Assembly: GCA_964411985.1 (NCBI GenBank)
Contig: CAYPNF010000059.1
Span: 1-45,880 of the forward strand
Direction of reading: 5' to 3'
DNA: 45,880 bases
Source: CAYPNF01 sp964411985
GTDB taxonomy: Bacteria; Verrucomicrobiota; Verrucomicrobiia; Limisphaerales; J093
The translations under genes were made by a program, and so were the position numbers. Of this stretch, positions 7,144-16,160 are shown one piece after another (the first letter of the stretch is position 1; every line of letters begins with the position of its first letter). The notes beneath the pieces were generated by a model, which was given only the letters and a program-made list of their open reading frames with translations, did not search any database and was not told the origin of the DNA.

Positions 7144-7581
7144 ATGAAGAATATCCTTTCTCTTTTGGTCATGGCAGCGGTGGCGGTGGCACTCCACGTC
7201 AACGCTCAAAACGCGCCTCAAAGTGGTGATCGTCCTCCGGGACAAAGAGGGGGAGGCCAAGCTCAGCGCATGGAGCAACTCACCAAGGATCTGGACCTCA
7301 AGCCCGAGCAGCAGACCAAGCTCAAGGAGCTGTTCAAGCAGCAGGGAGACAAGGTGCAGGAACTGCGAAAGGATACCAGCCTTACGCAGGAACAACGCCG
7401 CGAAAAGAGTCAGGCCCTGCGCAAGGAGATGGAGCCGAAAATCAAGGCGATCCTCACTGCGGAGCAGTATGAGAAGTACACCAAGCTGCAGCAGGAGCGC
7501 CGCAACGCACAGGGCGGTTCTCGCGGGGCTGGCGCCAAACCCGAAGGGCAGAAACCTCAGGGTGAAGGTAAATCCAAGTAA
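7144..7581 (+). CDS. Periplasmic Spy/CpxP-like small protein
   Basis: A 145-aa secreted protein. A signal peptide (MKNILSLLVMAAVAVALHVNA) is followed by a Gly/Gln-rich linker and a charged all-helical core with two repeats of the type LTxxQ: LDLKPEQQTKLKELF and ILTAEQYEKYTKLQQ. The C-terminal tail is low in complexity (Gly, Lys, Gln). This pattern is that of LTXXQ-motif proteins related to Spy and CpxP, periplasmic chaperones or stress proteins. It has no obvious ribosome site and stands alone, ending in a clear terminator. The chaperone role is inferred from family resemblance only. Confidence 0.7.
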   Translation: MKNILSLLVMAAVAVALHVNAQNAPQSGDRPPGQRGGGQAQRMEQLTKDLDLKPEQQTKLKELFKQQGDKVQELRKDTSLTQEQRREKSQALRKEMEPKIKAILTAEQYEKYTKLQQERRNAQGGSRGAGAKPEGQKPQGEGKSK

Positions 7582-7610
7582 GCCTGCAGAGTCGGGTAAG
7601 ATTTGAGAAA

Positions 7611-7645
7611 CCGCTGCAAGCCTGGGTTTGCAGCGGTCTTTCTTT
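7611..7645 (+). terminator. Rho-independent terminator after the Spy-like gene
   Basis: A 9-bp stem CCGCTGCAA/TTGCAGCGG with an 8-base loop (7611-7636) is followed by a T-rich run (TCTTTCTTTT). It lies 30 bases after the stop codon of the gene ending at 7581. Confidence 0.85.
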
Positions 7646-7670
7646 TGGTGAAGGACCAACTCTTACCGAA

Positions 7671-8108
7671 TCACTGCGAATCCAGAACGTCGGACACCCC
7701 GAGGCCACCATCGATCAGACCGCGACCCCGTTTCTCCGGTGCGGCCGTCTCCGGCACAGCCGCGAGTTTGCCCTCCAAGTATTGAACGATCGACGTTTGG
7801 CGTTTCTCGCGGGCGACGTCAATGGGGGTCTTGCCGCCCGGTCCGGTTACTTTGGCGTCGGCTCCCGCGCCCGCAAGCAGCTGCACCATGAGGAGGTCCC
7901 CTTTCACCACAGCGAGGTGCAGGGCGGTCCATCCGGACTTGTCCTTGGCATTCAGGTTCGAGTGGGCCTCGATATGGTTACGGACGGCCGGGTAGTTGCT
8001 TTCTTGCACCGCCGCGTGCAGCGGTTTGCTGGGCGCGCTACGTCCGCACCCCGAAAGGAAAAGGCACCCGATCCCGATCAGGAGCAAACCACGAATCTCC
8101 AGTCTCAT
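7671..8108 (-). CDS. Ankyrin-repeat lipoprotein
   Basis: A 145-aa protein. The ATG at 8108 is chosen because it opens a lipoprotein signal with lipobox LSGC (MRLEIRGLLLIGIGCLFLSGC); the frame is open further up to 8165 but would mask this signal. The mature part holds about two and a half ankyrin repeats, for example GWTALHLAVVKGDLLMVQLL and GKTPIDVAREKRQTSIVQYL, and a short disordered tail. It is probably anchored in a membrane facing the periplasm and binds another protein. It follows the amidoligase operon on the same strand with a 113-base gap, so co-transcription is possible but unproven. Confidence 0.85.
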   Translation of the reverse strand: MRLEIRGLLLIGIGCLFLSGCGRSAPSKPLHAAVQESNYPAVRNHIEAHSNLNAKDKSGWTALHLAVVKGDLLMVQLLAGAGADAKVTGPGGKTPIDVAREKRQTSIVQYLEGKLAAVPETAAPEKRGRGLIDGGLGVSDVLDSQ

Positions 8109-8221
8109 AGCGGCAATGTAGTCCCGGGCCAAGAAGAGCGCGAGGAGAAAACAGCGACGGCACAACTGGCCGTTGGGAGTCCCTTTTTCGGGAGTCAGAC
8201 CCTTTTTGCAGCGAGGTCGGA

Positions 8222-9145
8222 CTAGCGATCGTGCGCCCCCAAGGCGATCTCGCCTGTGGACACGCTTAGCGGAGTCACGTCCACGGATACGGACAAGGTA
8301 TGGCCACCGCTGCCAAGCAGAACGCCGCGGACGGGGCTGACATCACCATAGTCACGACCCCAGGCAACCGTGATGTGGCGCATCGACGGCAGACAGTTGT
8401 TGGTCGGGTCGAAATCGATCCAGCCGATCCCGGGGCAGAACAAGGAAATCCAGGCGTGCGAGGCGTCCGCCCCGGTCAGGCGGGGCAATCCTGCTGGTGG
8501 GATCGTCTCGAGATAACCGCTCACGTAGCGTGCAGGCAGGCCCAACGCCCGCAAGCAGGCCAATTCGAAGTGGGCAAAATCCTGGCACACACCACGCCGG
8601 TTTTCGAGGACTTCCCGCAAGGGGGTGGAAACCGTCGTTGCGGTCGCGTCGAAGGTGAAATCGGCATGGATGCGGGCTGTCAAATCAAGAGCCGCTTCGA
8701 CAAGGGATCGCCGCGGTGAAAAAGAGGCCAAGGCATATCCTCCGAACACGGGGTCCAACGGAACGAGGGGTGAGGCAAAAGTGAATTCGATCGCCTCGAG
8801 GACGGAGGAAGAACGGTCACTTCGGCAGAGGCCCCGAACGTTTTCCCAGGGTGGTGTCTCGGCGGCATCCGGGATCGAGGCGGGCCCGACGGCTACCCGG
8901 CTGTGCGAGGTGATTCGAAGGCGCCGGTGCGGGCCCTCGACGGTGGCGAACATGACATCGTTGCCGAAATAGTCCGTTCGCTGGCTGCTGGTTGCGAGGG
9001 TGGGTTCCGTCTCAATGTGGTGCTCCAAGCGGACCTGCCTGGGCAGGCGCCGTGGACTGAGGTGCAGCAGGTGATGAGAAACGGTGACCGGAGAGTGATA
9101 ATCGTAGGTCGTCGTGTGCGTCACGTCGTAGAGTTGCGTTTTCAT
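8222..9145 (-). CDS. Transglutaminase-like cysteine protease (second set)
   Basis: A 307-aa cytoplasmic-type protein. Residues 1-80 are the N-terminal beta domain common to bacterial transglutaminase-like proteins (TTTYDYHSPVTVSHHLLHLS). The papain-like core follows with the catalytic Cys in RRGVCQDFAH, His in DASHAW and Asp in FDPTNN, so the triad is intact. In known loci this family accompanies circularly permuted ATP-grasp and alpha-E proteins, and is predicted to cut or exchange amide bonds made by the ATP-grasp ligase. It starts one base after the stop of the ATP-grasp/alpha-E fusion and is the last gene of the six-gene operon. The substrate is unknown. Confidence 0.9.
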   Translation of the reverse strand: MKTQLYDVTHTTTYDYHSPVTVSHHLLHLSPRRLPRQVRLEHHIETEPTLATSSQRTDYFGNDVMFATVEGPHRRLRITSHSRVAVGPASIPDAAETPPWENVRGLCRSDRSSSVLEAIEFTFASPLVPLDPVFGGYALASFSPRRSLVEAALDLTARIHADFTFDATATTVSTPLREVLENRRGVCQDFAHFELACLRALGLPARYVSGYLETIPPAGLPRLTGADASHAWISLFCPGIGWIDFDPTNNCLPSMRHITVAWGRDYGDVSPVRGVLLGSGGHTLSVSVDVTPLSVSTGEIALGAHDR

Positions 9146-9146
9146 G

Positions 9147-11597
9147 TCAATTCACCTGCGGCATGACGTGACTAAAGTACATTTGTGTCAGGAGTTCGGA
9201 GACCTCCTCCAGACCGACAGTCAGCTGAGCCAGGAGATCCGCTTGCCTGGCAACCGGCGCCGGTGCGGTAGGATCCTCGGTGCCGGAGTCCGATTCGAGC
9301 CGTTGAAGGAGGGCCGAAAGGTGCTTGGCGCGGGACTGCACCACCGAGACGCCCTGCGGGTTGGCCCCCAAGGGGAGGGCTTCGGCGTGCTGGCAAAGGG
9401 ACGACAGCTGAAAGGCGAGCGAACGAGGATTTGCCCGTTCGTGGACGAGCACTTCCATAGTACTGGCGGGTTGTGGCTCGGCGAAGAAACGGCGCCGGTG
9501 TGTCATCACGCTGTCCCCGATCTCGAGGGCGGTCTCCAAGAGCACTTCCAAGTCCTGTTCGCTGCGCAGCACGGCTTCCATCAGCCGTGCCACAAAGATC
9601 GCACGCTCCAGGCGCCTCCCCATGTCGAGGAAAGCCCACCCGTGTCCGCGGGTCATGTTCTCCATCTCCATCCCGCTGAAGGCCGCAAGGTCGATCACGA
9701 GGGTGTGGAGAGTGGACGATGCCTGGACGAGTGGCAGACGACCGGGGCGCTGGCGTGCGTCTGGTTCCAAGCGGTTCAGGATGCGCCAGGTATCCGCCGA
9801 TAGGCGATCCCGCACGGAGAACCCAGCCAGGTGAATTCGCTTGAGGAGGTCGCGAACTCCCAGAACTCGGTCCTCCTGGAAGAGCAGGAGCAGAATCTCC
9901 TTCTGCAGCGTTTCGCGTGTGTTGCCATGGGCCGCCGTCCCGGACACCAAGCCTAACCTCGCCAGCATCCTCTCCAGCGGAGCAAGGCGCTCGCGGCGAG
10001 CGAGGCTCGAATCCTCCGTCAAACGTGCGAGAACGTTGAGTGAGACCCGGACGACCTGCTCCAAGCGTTCGGCGTAGCGGCCCAGCCAAAAGAAGTTCTC
10101 CGCAGCCCGGCTGGGGAGGTCCGAGGGAGCGCGTTCGAGATTGGCCGCTGGCATGCCCAGACTGTGGATAGGCGGATGCCCTACCTCGCTATCAGGCAAC
10201 ACCCACACGTCTTTGCTCATACCACTGAGGGTCATGCTGGAGGAACCGAGGGATCCGTCCCTAAGCACACGGGCGAGTCCGCCCGCCATGACCTGGAAAT
10301 CGGTGCCGTCGTGCAGCACAAACATCCGCAGAACCACGGGGCGTGCACTCCGCTGGGGTTCTCCCCAGACCGGCACCTGCGAAAGACAGATCTGTTCTTG
10401 CCCGACGAACTCGTGAGGCCTTTGCCGAACCTGTTCGAGCAGATCGTGGCGGGCAACCGAATCCAGCGCCGCAAGTCGGCGTATGTCCCCTCCGAGAAGG
10501 TAGGAAGAGCGAACGGTCAAGTCCTCCCAATGCTCGCGCACGTAGTTGTGTTCGGAGGCCTGACCACACCACCAGGTTGCCAAAGACGGCACGAGGAGTT
10601 CTTCGTCCAGAAGGTGACGGCAGAGACCTGGTAGAAATGGCATGAAGCCCGGACTTTCGAGCAGACCCGTTCCCAGCGCGTTGCCCAGCGACACGTGGCC
10701 TGCGCGGGCCGCCTCCACCAGTCCGGGAACGCCCAACAGCGAATCACCGCGAAGTTCGAGCGGATCGCAGAAGCCATCGCTGACACACCGGAGCACCACG
10801 TCCACGGAGCGCAATCCATCCAGGGTTTTGAGAAACAGTCGACGGTTGCGCACTGTCAGGTCTCCGCCTTCGACCAGCGATAAACCCAACAAACGGGCCA
10901 AATAGGTATGTTCGAAGTAGGACTCATTGCGCGGGCCAGGACTCAGCAGAGCAACGGCCGGATTCTCCGACTGGGGTGGCGCAAAGTGGCGGAGCGCATC
11001 GCGCCGAATGCGCAGAGTGTCCGAGATGGAACGTGGCCGCAACTCCCTCATCGCCTCAGGCAAGATACGGGAAACCACCGATCGGTTCTCCAGTGCGAAG
11101 CCAATCCCGGCGGGAGCCTGGGTGCGATCAGCCAGAATCCACCACTGTCCATTGGGGGAACGAGCCAAGTCCGCGGCATACACCTGGAGATAGGCACCCC
11201 TGGGCACTTCGATCGCCTGACAGGCTCGAAGATACCCAGGGTTGGCAAACACCAGAGGGGCGGGCACAAGTCCATCCCGTACGAGGTGCTGGGTGCCATA
11301 GAGATCCCCCAGGACCAGATTCAACAACCGTGCACGCTGTGCCAACCCAGCTTCCAACCTTCGCCACTCCGCGGCCTCGATGACCCAAGGAATCAGATCG
11401 CAGTGCCACGGTTGATCCACGCCACGGCCATTCGAGTTCGCGAAGCAGGTTACCCCATGCTCTGCCAGAATGCGTCGGCCGTTCTCCATGCGGCCCTCGA
11501 GCTCCTTGTCTCCAAGCAGCGCGAGCACGTTCATCAATTCCCGCCAGTGGGTGCGGACGGCACCCGCGCCATCAAAGCACTCGTCAAAGGCAGTCAT
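9147..11597 (-). CDS. Circularly permuted ATP-grasp / alpha-E fusion protein
   Basis: An 816-aa fusion. Residues 1 to about 490 form a circularly permuted ATP-grasp domain (HCDLIPWVI, ANPGYLRACQ, FEHTYLARLLGLSLVEGGDL, then SGMSKDVWVL). Residues about 495-816 are an alpha-E helical domain beginning RAAENFFWLGRYAERLE. The nucleotide-binding end looks degenerate: where the other copy at 16161 has SSQGGGSKDTWVL, this one has TLSGMSKDVWVL, and the segment VVKAANESGGYG is replaced by TVRSSYLLGGD, without the Lys. It may be weakly active, use another substrate, or be structural. It overlaps the upstream DUF2126 gene by 14 bp, so translation is probably coupled. Confidence 0.9.
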   Translation of the reverse strand: MTAFDECFDGAGAVRTHWRELMNVLALLGDKELEGRMENGRRILAEHGVTCFANSNGRGVDQPWHCDLIPWVIEAAEWRRLEAGLAQRARLLNLVLGDLYGTQHLVRDGLVPAPLVFANPGYLRACQAIEVPRGAYLQVYAADLARSPNGQWWILADRTQAPAGIGFALENRSVVSRILPEAMRELRPRSISDTLRIRRDALRHFAPPQSENPAVALLSPGPRNESYFEHTYLARLLGLSLVEGGDLTVRNRRLFLKTLDGLRSVDVVLRCVSDGFCDPLELRGDSLLGVPGLVEAARAGHVSLGNALGTGLLESPGFMPFLPGLCRHLLDEELLVPSLATWWCGQASEHNYVREHWEDLTVRSSYLLGGDIRRLAALDSVARHDLLEQVRQRPHEFVGQEQICLSQVPVWGEPQRSARPVVLRMFVLHDGTDFQVMAGGLARVLRDGSLGSSSMTLSGMSKDVWVLPDSEVGHPPIHSLGMPAANLERAPSDLPSRAAENFFWLGRYAERLEQVVRVSLNVLARLTEDSSLARRERLAPLERMLARLGLVSGTAAHGNTRETLQKEILLLLFQEDRVLGVRDLLKRIHLAGFSVRDRLSADTWRILNRLEPDARQRPGRLPLVQASSTLHTLVIDLAAFSGMEMENMTRGHGWAFLDMGRRLERAIFVARLMEAVLRSEQDLEVLLETALEIGDSVMTHRRRFFAEPQPASTMEVLVHERANPRSLAFQLSSLCQHAEALPLGANPQGVSVVQSRAKHLSALLQRLESDSGTEDPTAPAPVARQADLLAQLTVGLEEVSELLTQMYFSHVMPQVN

Positions 11598-14500
11598 GTC
11601 TCAGATCGAGCGTGAAGGGAAACTCCGCATTGGGCTGCGCGGCAGGAAGCTGGATGCCCCCTGGCGTATGGCCGTGGCGAAAGAAGCGGGCGAGGCGCCG
11701 GCTTTCGGCCTCATAGGCATTGACAGGCAGTGTGGTGTAGTTGCGCCCGCCAGGATGGGCGACGTGATAGCTGCAACCCCCTAGACTGCGCCCGTTCCAG
11801 GTATCGACAAGGTCGAAAGTCAGCGGTGCCTGCACGCCGATCGTTGGCTGCAAGCACTCTGAGGGCGCCCAGGCGCGGAAGCGCACGCCCGCTACGAATT
11901 CCCCGGAGGTTCCAGTCGGGTGAAGCGGGACACGTCGACCATTGACCGTGACGGCATGCCGTGTGTCCGTGAGTCCTCGCAGCTTCAATTGCAGGCGATC
12001 CAAGGAGGCGTCCACATAGCGCACGGCACCGCCCGCAAGGGCTTCCTCACCGAGCACGTGCCACGGTTCGAGGGCTTGGCGAAGTTCAAGGTTCACCCCG
12101 CGGTACGTGACGTCTCCCCAAATGGGGAAGCGGAATTCGCGGTGCGGGGAAAACCACTCCGCCTTCAAAGGAAAGCCAGAACGAGCCAAATCCGCGAGCA
12201 CATCTTCCAGATCCTGTTCCACAAAGTGCGGGAGCATGAAGCGGTCGTGGAGTTCTGTGCCCCAGCGAACGAGCGGCTGCTGATAGGGATCTTTCCAGAA
12301 TCGAGCGAGAAGGGACCGCAGCAGCAGGTTCTGGGCGAGGCTCATGCGCGCGTGGGGAGGCATTTCGAAGGCCCGCAACTCGAGCAGCCCTAGCCGGCCC
12401 GCACTCCCCGAGGGCGAGTACAGTTTGTCGATGCAGAACTCCGCACGATGGGTGTTGCCGGTCGCATCGATGAGAAGGTTGCGAAAGATGCGATCCACCA
12501 GCCAGGGAGGCACCCCTGCCTCGTCCACCCGTCCCAGGTCCCCCTGGCAGGGCAGCGAATCCATTTTCCGGGTCAGTTCTTGGAACGCGATCTCCAGTTC
12601 GTAGAGGGAGTCATTGCGGGCCTCGTCCACCCGCGGGTGCTGGCTGGTGGGACCAATGAACTGGCTGGAAAAGAGGAAGGACAGGGAAGGATGGTTCTGC
12701 CAATAGCCAAGCAGACTCCGCAAAAGATCGGGCCGACGGAGAATCGGGCTTTCGGCGGGAGTTCTTCCCCCAATGACGATGTGGTTGCCTCCGCCGGTGC
12801 CAACATGACGACCATCGATCAGGAACTTCTCCGTACCAAGCCGGGAAAGCCGGGCCTCCTCGTAGAGGGCTTCGGTGGTGTGCACTAATTCGTCCCACGT
12901 TTCCACAGGCGGAGTGTTCACTTCGATCACACCAGGATCAGGGGTGACCTTGAAAACCTCCAGACGCGGATCATGAGGTGGCCTCTCCCCTTCGATCACA
13001 ACCGGAAGGCGGAGGGCACTTGCGGTTGCCTCGACAGCAGAGATCAGACTCAAATAGTCCTCGGTGGTGGCGCAGGGGGGCATGAAGACATGAAGCCGCC
13101 CCTGTCGCGGCTCGACACAAAGCGCGGTCCGAACGATCCAATCGGCGGACTGCAGGGGTCCGGGCATGGGTTCGGTCCTCAACGTCTGGGCGCGAGCTTC
13201 CGCTCCGGCAGCCGGCGAGGCAGAACTACCAGTGCGCATGAACAGTTGGCGCAACGCCTCTCCCTTTGGCAAAGGACCTGCCTTCGCCATCGGATCCGCC
13301 GGCAGGATATGAGGGCAATCCGTCGGGCCTACCCAGGGGATGGAGTCCAGCGGCAGGCGATACCCCATCGGCGAATCGCCGGGCGTCAGAAAACAGTGTT
13401 CGCGGCGCAAGAACCACCGGCCACTCACCCAGACCCTGCCCGAGCCGGCCTGGCGACATTCCAACGGAAGTGCGTACCCAACCACCTTGTTCAAACCCTG
13501 GTCAAACAGGCGGGCCAGCCGTTCCCGCTCTTCCTTGTGCTCGAGCTGCGAATGGAGAGCATCCACATTCGCTGGCAACCGGCGCTCGCGCCAAAGATAG
13601 TACCAGACGTCCTCGTAAGCGGGCAAAATATGTTCGGCATCGAGGTCAAGGATGCGAGTCAGACGTTCAACAAAGCGGTGAGCGTCCTTCTCGGTGTACC
13701 CCTGGCTGGCGGAGCCGTCGGCGAACAGAGAATCATCGTGCCAAATCGGCTCGCCGTCCTTCCTCCAATAACAGGAATAGGCCCAGCGCGGAAGGGATTC
13801 TCCAGGATACCACTTCCCCTGCCCAAAGTGAAGCAGGCCCCCCGGGGCGAAACGCTTCCTCAAACGGCGGATGAGCCCATCGGAAAGGCGCTGCTTCTCG
13901 GGCCCCACCGCCGTGAAGTTCCACTCTTCGCCATCCATGTTATCGATGGAGATGAAAGTCGGCTCCCCCCCCATGGTGAGACGCACATCGCCTGCGCGCA
14001 ATTCGTCGTCGATACGGCGTCCGAGGGCTTGAATCTCCTGCCACTGTTCCTCGGTATAAGGCTTGGTGACGCGTGGAGACTCCAGGACTCGTGTGACGCT
14101 CATCTCGTGGAGGAACGTCACTTCGCAAGGATCTGTGGCCCCGGTCACCGGAGCGGCGCTGCTGGGTTCAGGCGTGCAAGCCAAGGGCAAATGACCTTCG
14201 CCAGCGAGCAGGCCCGAGGTCGGATCCAATCCGATCCAGCCTGCGCCAGGCAGATAGACTTCGCACCAGGCGTGCAGGTCACAAAAATCATGATCCGTCC
14301 CCTTCGGGCCGTCGAGCGGCTGAACGTCCGACTTGAGCTGAATGAGGTAGCCGGAAACAAAGCGGGCGGCGAGGCCGAGGTGTCGCAACGCTTGGACGAG
14401 CAGCCAGGCGGAATCGCGGCAGGATCCTCGTCCCAGCTGCAACGTCTCCTCGGGCGTCTGCACGCCCGGCTCATGGCGGATAAGGTACTTTGTCTGGCTC

Positions 14501-14958
14501 CAGAGCTGTTGGTTCAGTTGGACCAGAAAATCGATGGTACGCTTGTCGGTGCGGGGTATGGAGGCAAGAAAGTCCCGAAAAAGGGGCCCGCTCGGCAGTG
14601 GTTCCAGAAAGGCCCGCAGGTCCTTCTTGAGGGATGCCTCGTAGGTGAAGGGGAACGTCTCCACCCCAGGCTCGAGAAAGAAATCGAAGGGGTTGTAGAC
14701 CGCCATCTCGACGGTAAGGTCCACATCGATCAGCAACTCGCTGGCCCGCTCGGGAAACACGAGGCGGGCGAGGTAGTTGCCGAAGGGATCCTGCTGCCAA
14801 TTCAGGAACTGTTGTTTCGGCTCAATTCTGAGCGAGTAGCTCAGGATTCTGGTCCGGCAATGCGGCGCAGGCCGGAGCCTGATGGTGTGCGGTGCGTGGG
14901 TGACGGCCCGGTCATAGTGGTATTGGGTATGGTGGTGAAGAGCGACGTGGATGGACAT
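11584..14958 (-). CDS. DUF2126 transglutaminase-like protein
   Basis: A 1124-aa protein. The ATG at 14958 is preferred because the family begins with MSIHVALHHHTQYHYDR; the frame runs open to 15054 but that part overlaps the preceding gene and is not family-like. Residues 1-80 are the bacterial transglutaminase N-domain. Residues about 150-280 hold the protease core with Cys in GSCRDSAW, His in DLHAW and Asp in LDPTSG. The remaining 800 residues are the DUF2126 region (VRLTMGGEPTFISIDN, GGGNHIVIGG), normal for the family. It is part of the predicted amidoligase system; the DUF2126 region's activity is not established. It is spaced 10 bases from the upstream alpha-E gene. Confidence 0.93.
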   Translation of the reverse strand: MSIHVALHHHTQYHYDRAVTHAPHTIRLRPAPHCRTRILSYSLRIEPKQQFLNWQQDPFGNYLARLVFPERASELLIDVDLTVEMAVYNPFDFFLEPGVETFPFTYEASLKKDLRAFLEPLPSGPLFRDFLASIPRTDKRTIDFLVQLNQQLWSQTKYLIRHEPGVQTPEETLQLGRGSCRDSAWLLVQALRHLGLAARFVSGYLIQLKSDVQPLDGPKGTDHDFCDLHAWCEVYLPGAGWIGLDPTSGLLAGEGHLPLACTPEPSSAAPVTGATDPCEVTFLHEMSVTRVLESPRVTKPYTEEQWQEIQALGRRIDDELRAGDVRLTMGGEPTFISIDNMDGEEWNFTAVGPEKQRLSDGLIRRLRKRFAPGGLLHFGQGKWYPGESLPRWAYSCYWRKDGEPIWHDDSLFADGSASQGYTEKDAHRFVERLTRILDLDAEHILPAYEDVWYYLWRERRLPANVDALHSQLEHKEERERLARLFDQGLNKVVGYALPLECRQAGSGRVWVSGRWFLRREHCFLTPGDSPMGYRLPLDSIPWVGPTDCPHILPADPMAKAGPLPKGEALRQLFMRTGSSASPAAGAEARAQTLRTEPMPGPLQSADWIVRTALCVEPRQGRLHVFMPPCATTEDYLSLISAVEATASALRLPVVIEGERPPHDPRLEVFKVTPDPGVIEVNTPPVETWDELVHTTEALYEEARLSRLGTEKFLIDGRHVGTGGGNHIVIGGRTPAESPILRRPDLLRSLLGYWQNHPSLSFLFSSQFIGPTSQHPRVDEARNDSLYELEIAFQELTRKMDSLPCQGDLGRVDEAGVPPWLVDRIFRNLLIDATGNTHRAEFCIDKLYSPSGSAGRLGLLELRAFEMPPHARMSLAQNLLLRSLLARFWKDPYQQPLVRWGTELHDRFMLPHFVEQDLEDVLADLARSGFPLKAEWFSPHREFRFPIWGDVTYRGVNLELRQALEPWHVLGEEALAGGAVRYVDASLDRLQLKLRGLTDTRHAVTVNGRRVPLHPTGTSGEFVAGVRFRAWAPSECLQPTIGVQAPLTFDLVDTWNGRSLGGCSYHVAHPGGRNYTTLPVNAYEAESRRLARFFRHGHTPGGIQLPAAQPNAEFPFTLDLRHDCL

Positions 14959-14968
14959 GATTTGCCGA

Positions 14969-15955
14969 TCACTGATTGCGCTGGAGCATGGATTTCTTGC
15001 CTGAGTCGGGTACCCGCCGCGCAAAGAAGGTATCGAAGATGCCTTGGCTGACACGGTTCATCTTTGTCTGCAGATCATCCAAGTACTCGTGCAGGCCGCC
15101 TCGGATCACATCTTCAATATGGGCGTAGGCCAGCTCGGAACAAAGCTGTCCCAGCGATCTCTCAGCAGGGTTCTTGAAGGTCTCCAGCGGCGTGCCGGAA
15201 ATCGCGTGCAAGGATTCACGGGCGCTATTCAGGCAAAAACGGATGGCCCGGGGAAACTCGGGATCCAGGAGCAGGAACTGCACGATCCCTTCGGGCGATA
15301 TCCTTCCATGGCGCTTCCGATACATCTCAAAGGCGCTGGCCGAGCGCAGCACGGCCGCCCAGTGAATATCGTCCAGAGGCGTGCCTACATCGGCCGCGGA
15401 CCGAAGGAGAATGAAGTACTTCACATCGAGAATCCGCGAGGTCTTGTCCGCACGCTCGAGCATCCCGCCCAAGCGAAGAAAGTGCCAGGCTTCGTTCCGC
15501 GTCATGGTCCCCTCGGCAATACCCGTAAAAAGGTGACTGGCCTCTTTTACTTCGGTGAAGAACTTGTGCTGGCTCGTGGTACCCGGAGACTCCAGGGCCG
15601 CTTCCTTGACCATGAGGTAGAAGCGGTTGAGCTGTTCCCACATCTCGGAAGAGATGATTTCTCGAACGGACCGCGCATTCTCGCGGGCCGACCGGAGGCA
15701 CGAGAGAATCGAGTTGGGGTACTCGGGATCGAACGCAAGGAATCGAGTGACATTTTCCTGGGTGGCTTGCCCGTAGCGCTTGACGAAGAGCTCGTGGTCG
15801 CCGGTCGTGTTGATCAGAGGCTGCCACTGTTGGTCTTGGCCGCTCGGCGAATCGAGCATCAGGTTGAGGTTCACATCGACGAACCGAGCTACATTCTCGG
15901 CTCGTTCGATGTACCGGCCCATCCAACAAATGGAATCCGCAACTCGACTTAGCAT
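14969..15955 (-). CDS. Alpha-E domain protein
   Basis: A 328-aa all-helical protein that is entirely an alpha-E domain. It opens with the family hallmark MLSRVADSICWMGRYIERAE and repeats a similar signature in the second half (LRLGGMLERADKTSRILD). The length is normal for stand-alone members. Alpha-E proteins are known only as partners of circularly permuted ATP-grasp proteins and transglutaminase-like proteases; the function is predicted as a scaffold or a part of the peptide-modifying complex. It lies between the 53-aa gene and the DUF2126 gene of the same operon. Confidence 0.92.
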   Translation of the reverse strand: MLSRVADSICWMGRYIERAENVARFVDVNLNLMLDSPSGQDQQWQPLINTTGDHELFVKRYGQATQENVTRFLAFDPEYPNSILSCLRSARENARSVREIISSEMWEQLNRFYLMVKEAALESPGTTSQHKFFTEVKEASHLFTGIAEGTMTRNEAWHFLRLGGMLERADKTSRILDVKYFILLRSAADVGTPLDDIHWAAVLRSASAFEMYRKRHGRISPEGIVQFLLLDPEFPRAIRFCLNSARESLHAISGTPLETFKNPAERSLGQLCSELAYAHIEDVIRGGLHEYLDDLQTKMNRVSQGIFDTFFARRVPDSGKKSMLQRNQ

Positions 15956-15995
15956 TGCACTCAGTAACCTTCAGTTTTGCACCCGGTTTGCTCAC

Positions 15996-16157
15996 TCAGC
16001 TGGCATCATCCGCGCCCCACTCACCCTGCCGGATGGCGCTACGGATCTTCCTCCGTTCGTAGCGGTGCTTGCGTGCTTTGGTAGTCTGGTCCTCATAGCG
16101 CCTCAGACTCTTGGCGTTCACGATCACTTCGTTCAGGGATTCGACTGATTGGTTCAT
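15996..16157 (-). CDS. Small basic protein within the amidoligase operon, 53 aa
   Basis: An ORF too short for usual lists: ATG at 16157 to TGA at 15998-15996, 53 aa. It starts MNQSVESLNEVIVNAKSLRR, continues with a very basic stretch (RKHRYERRKIRSA), and ends acidic (GEWGADDAS). The ATG is three bases after the stop of the ATP-grasp gene and is preceded by a good Shine-Dalgarno, AAAGGA, at a spacing of six bases. It is followed after 40 bases by the alpha-E gene. I know no family. Position between the ligase and alpha-E genes makes it a candidate substrate, adaptor or regulatory subunit of the system; this is inference. Confidence 0.75.
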   Translation of the reverse strand: MNQSVESLNEVIVNAKSLRRYEDQTTKARKHRYERRKIRSAIRQGEWGADDAS

Positions 16158-16160
16158 GGT

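Noticed and set aside
8166..8221. A terminator after the amidoligase operon
   Set aside because: The GACTCCC units there are direct and not inverted repeats, and no stable stem with a T run can be drawn.
12973..15051. A 692-codon open frame on the plus strand
   Set aside because: It lies wholly opposite the DUF2126 gene, has no domain or signal, and is explained by GC-rich codon use on the other strand.
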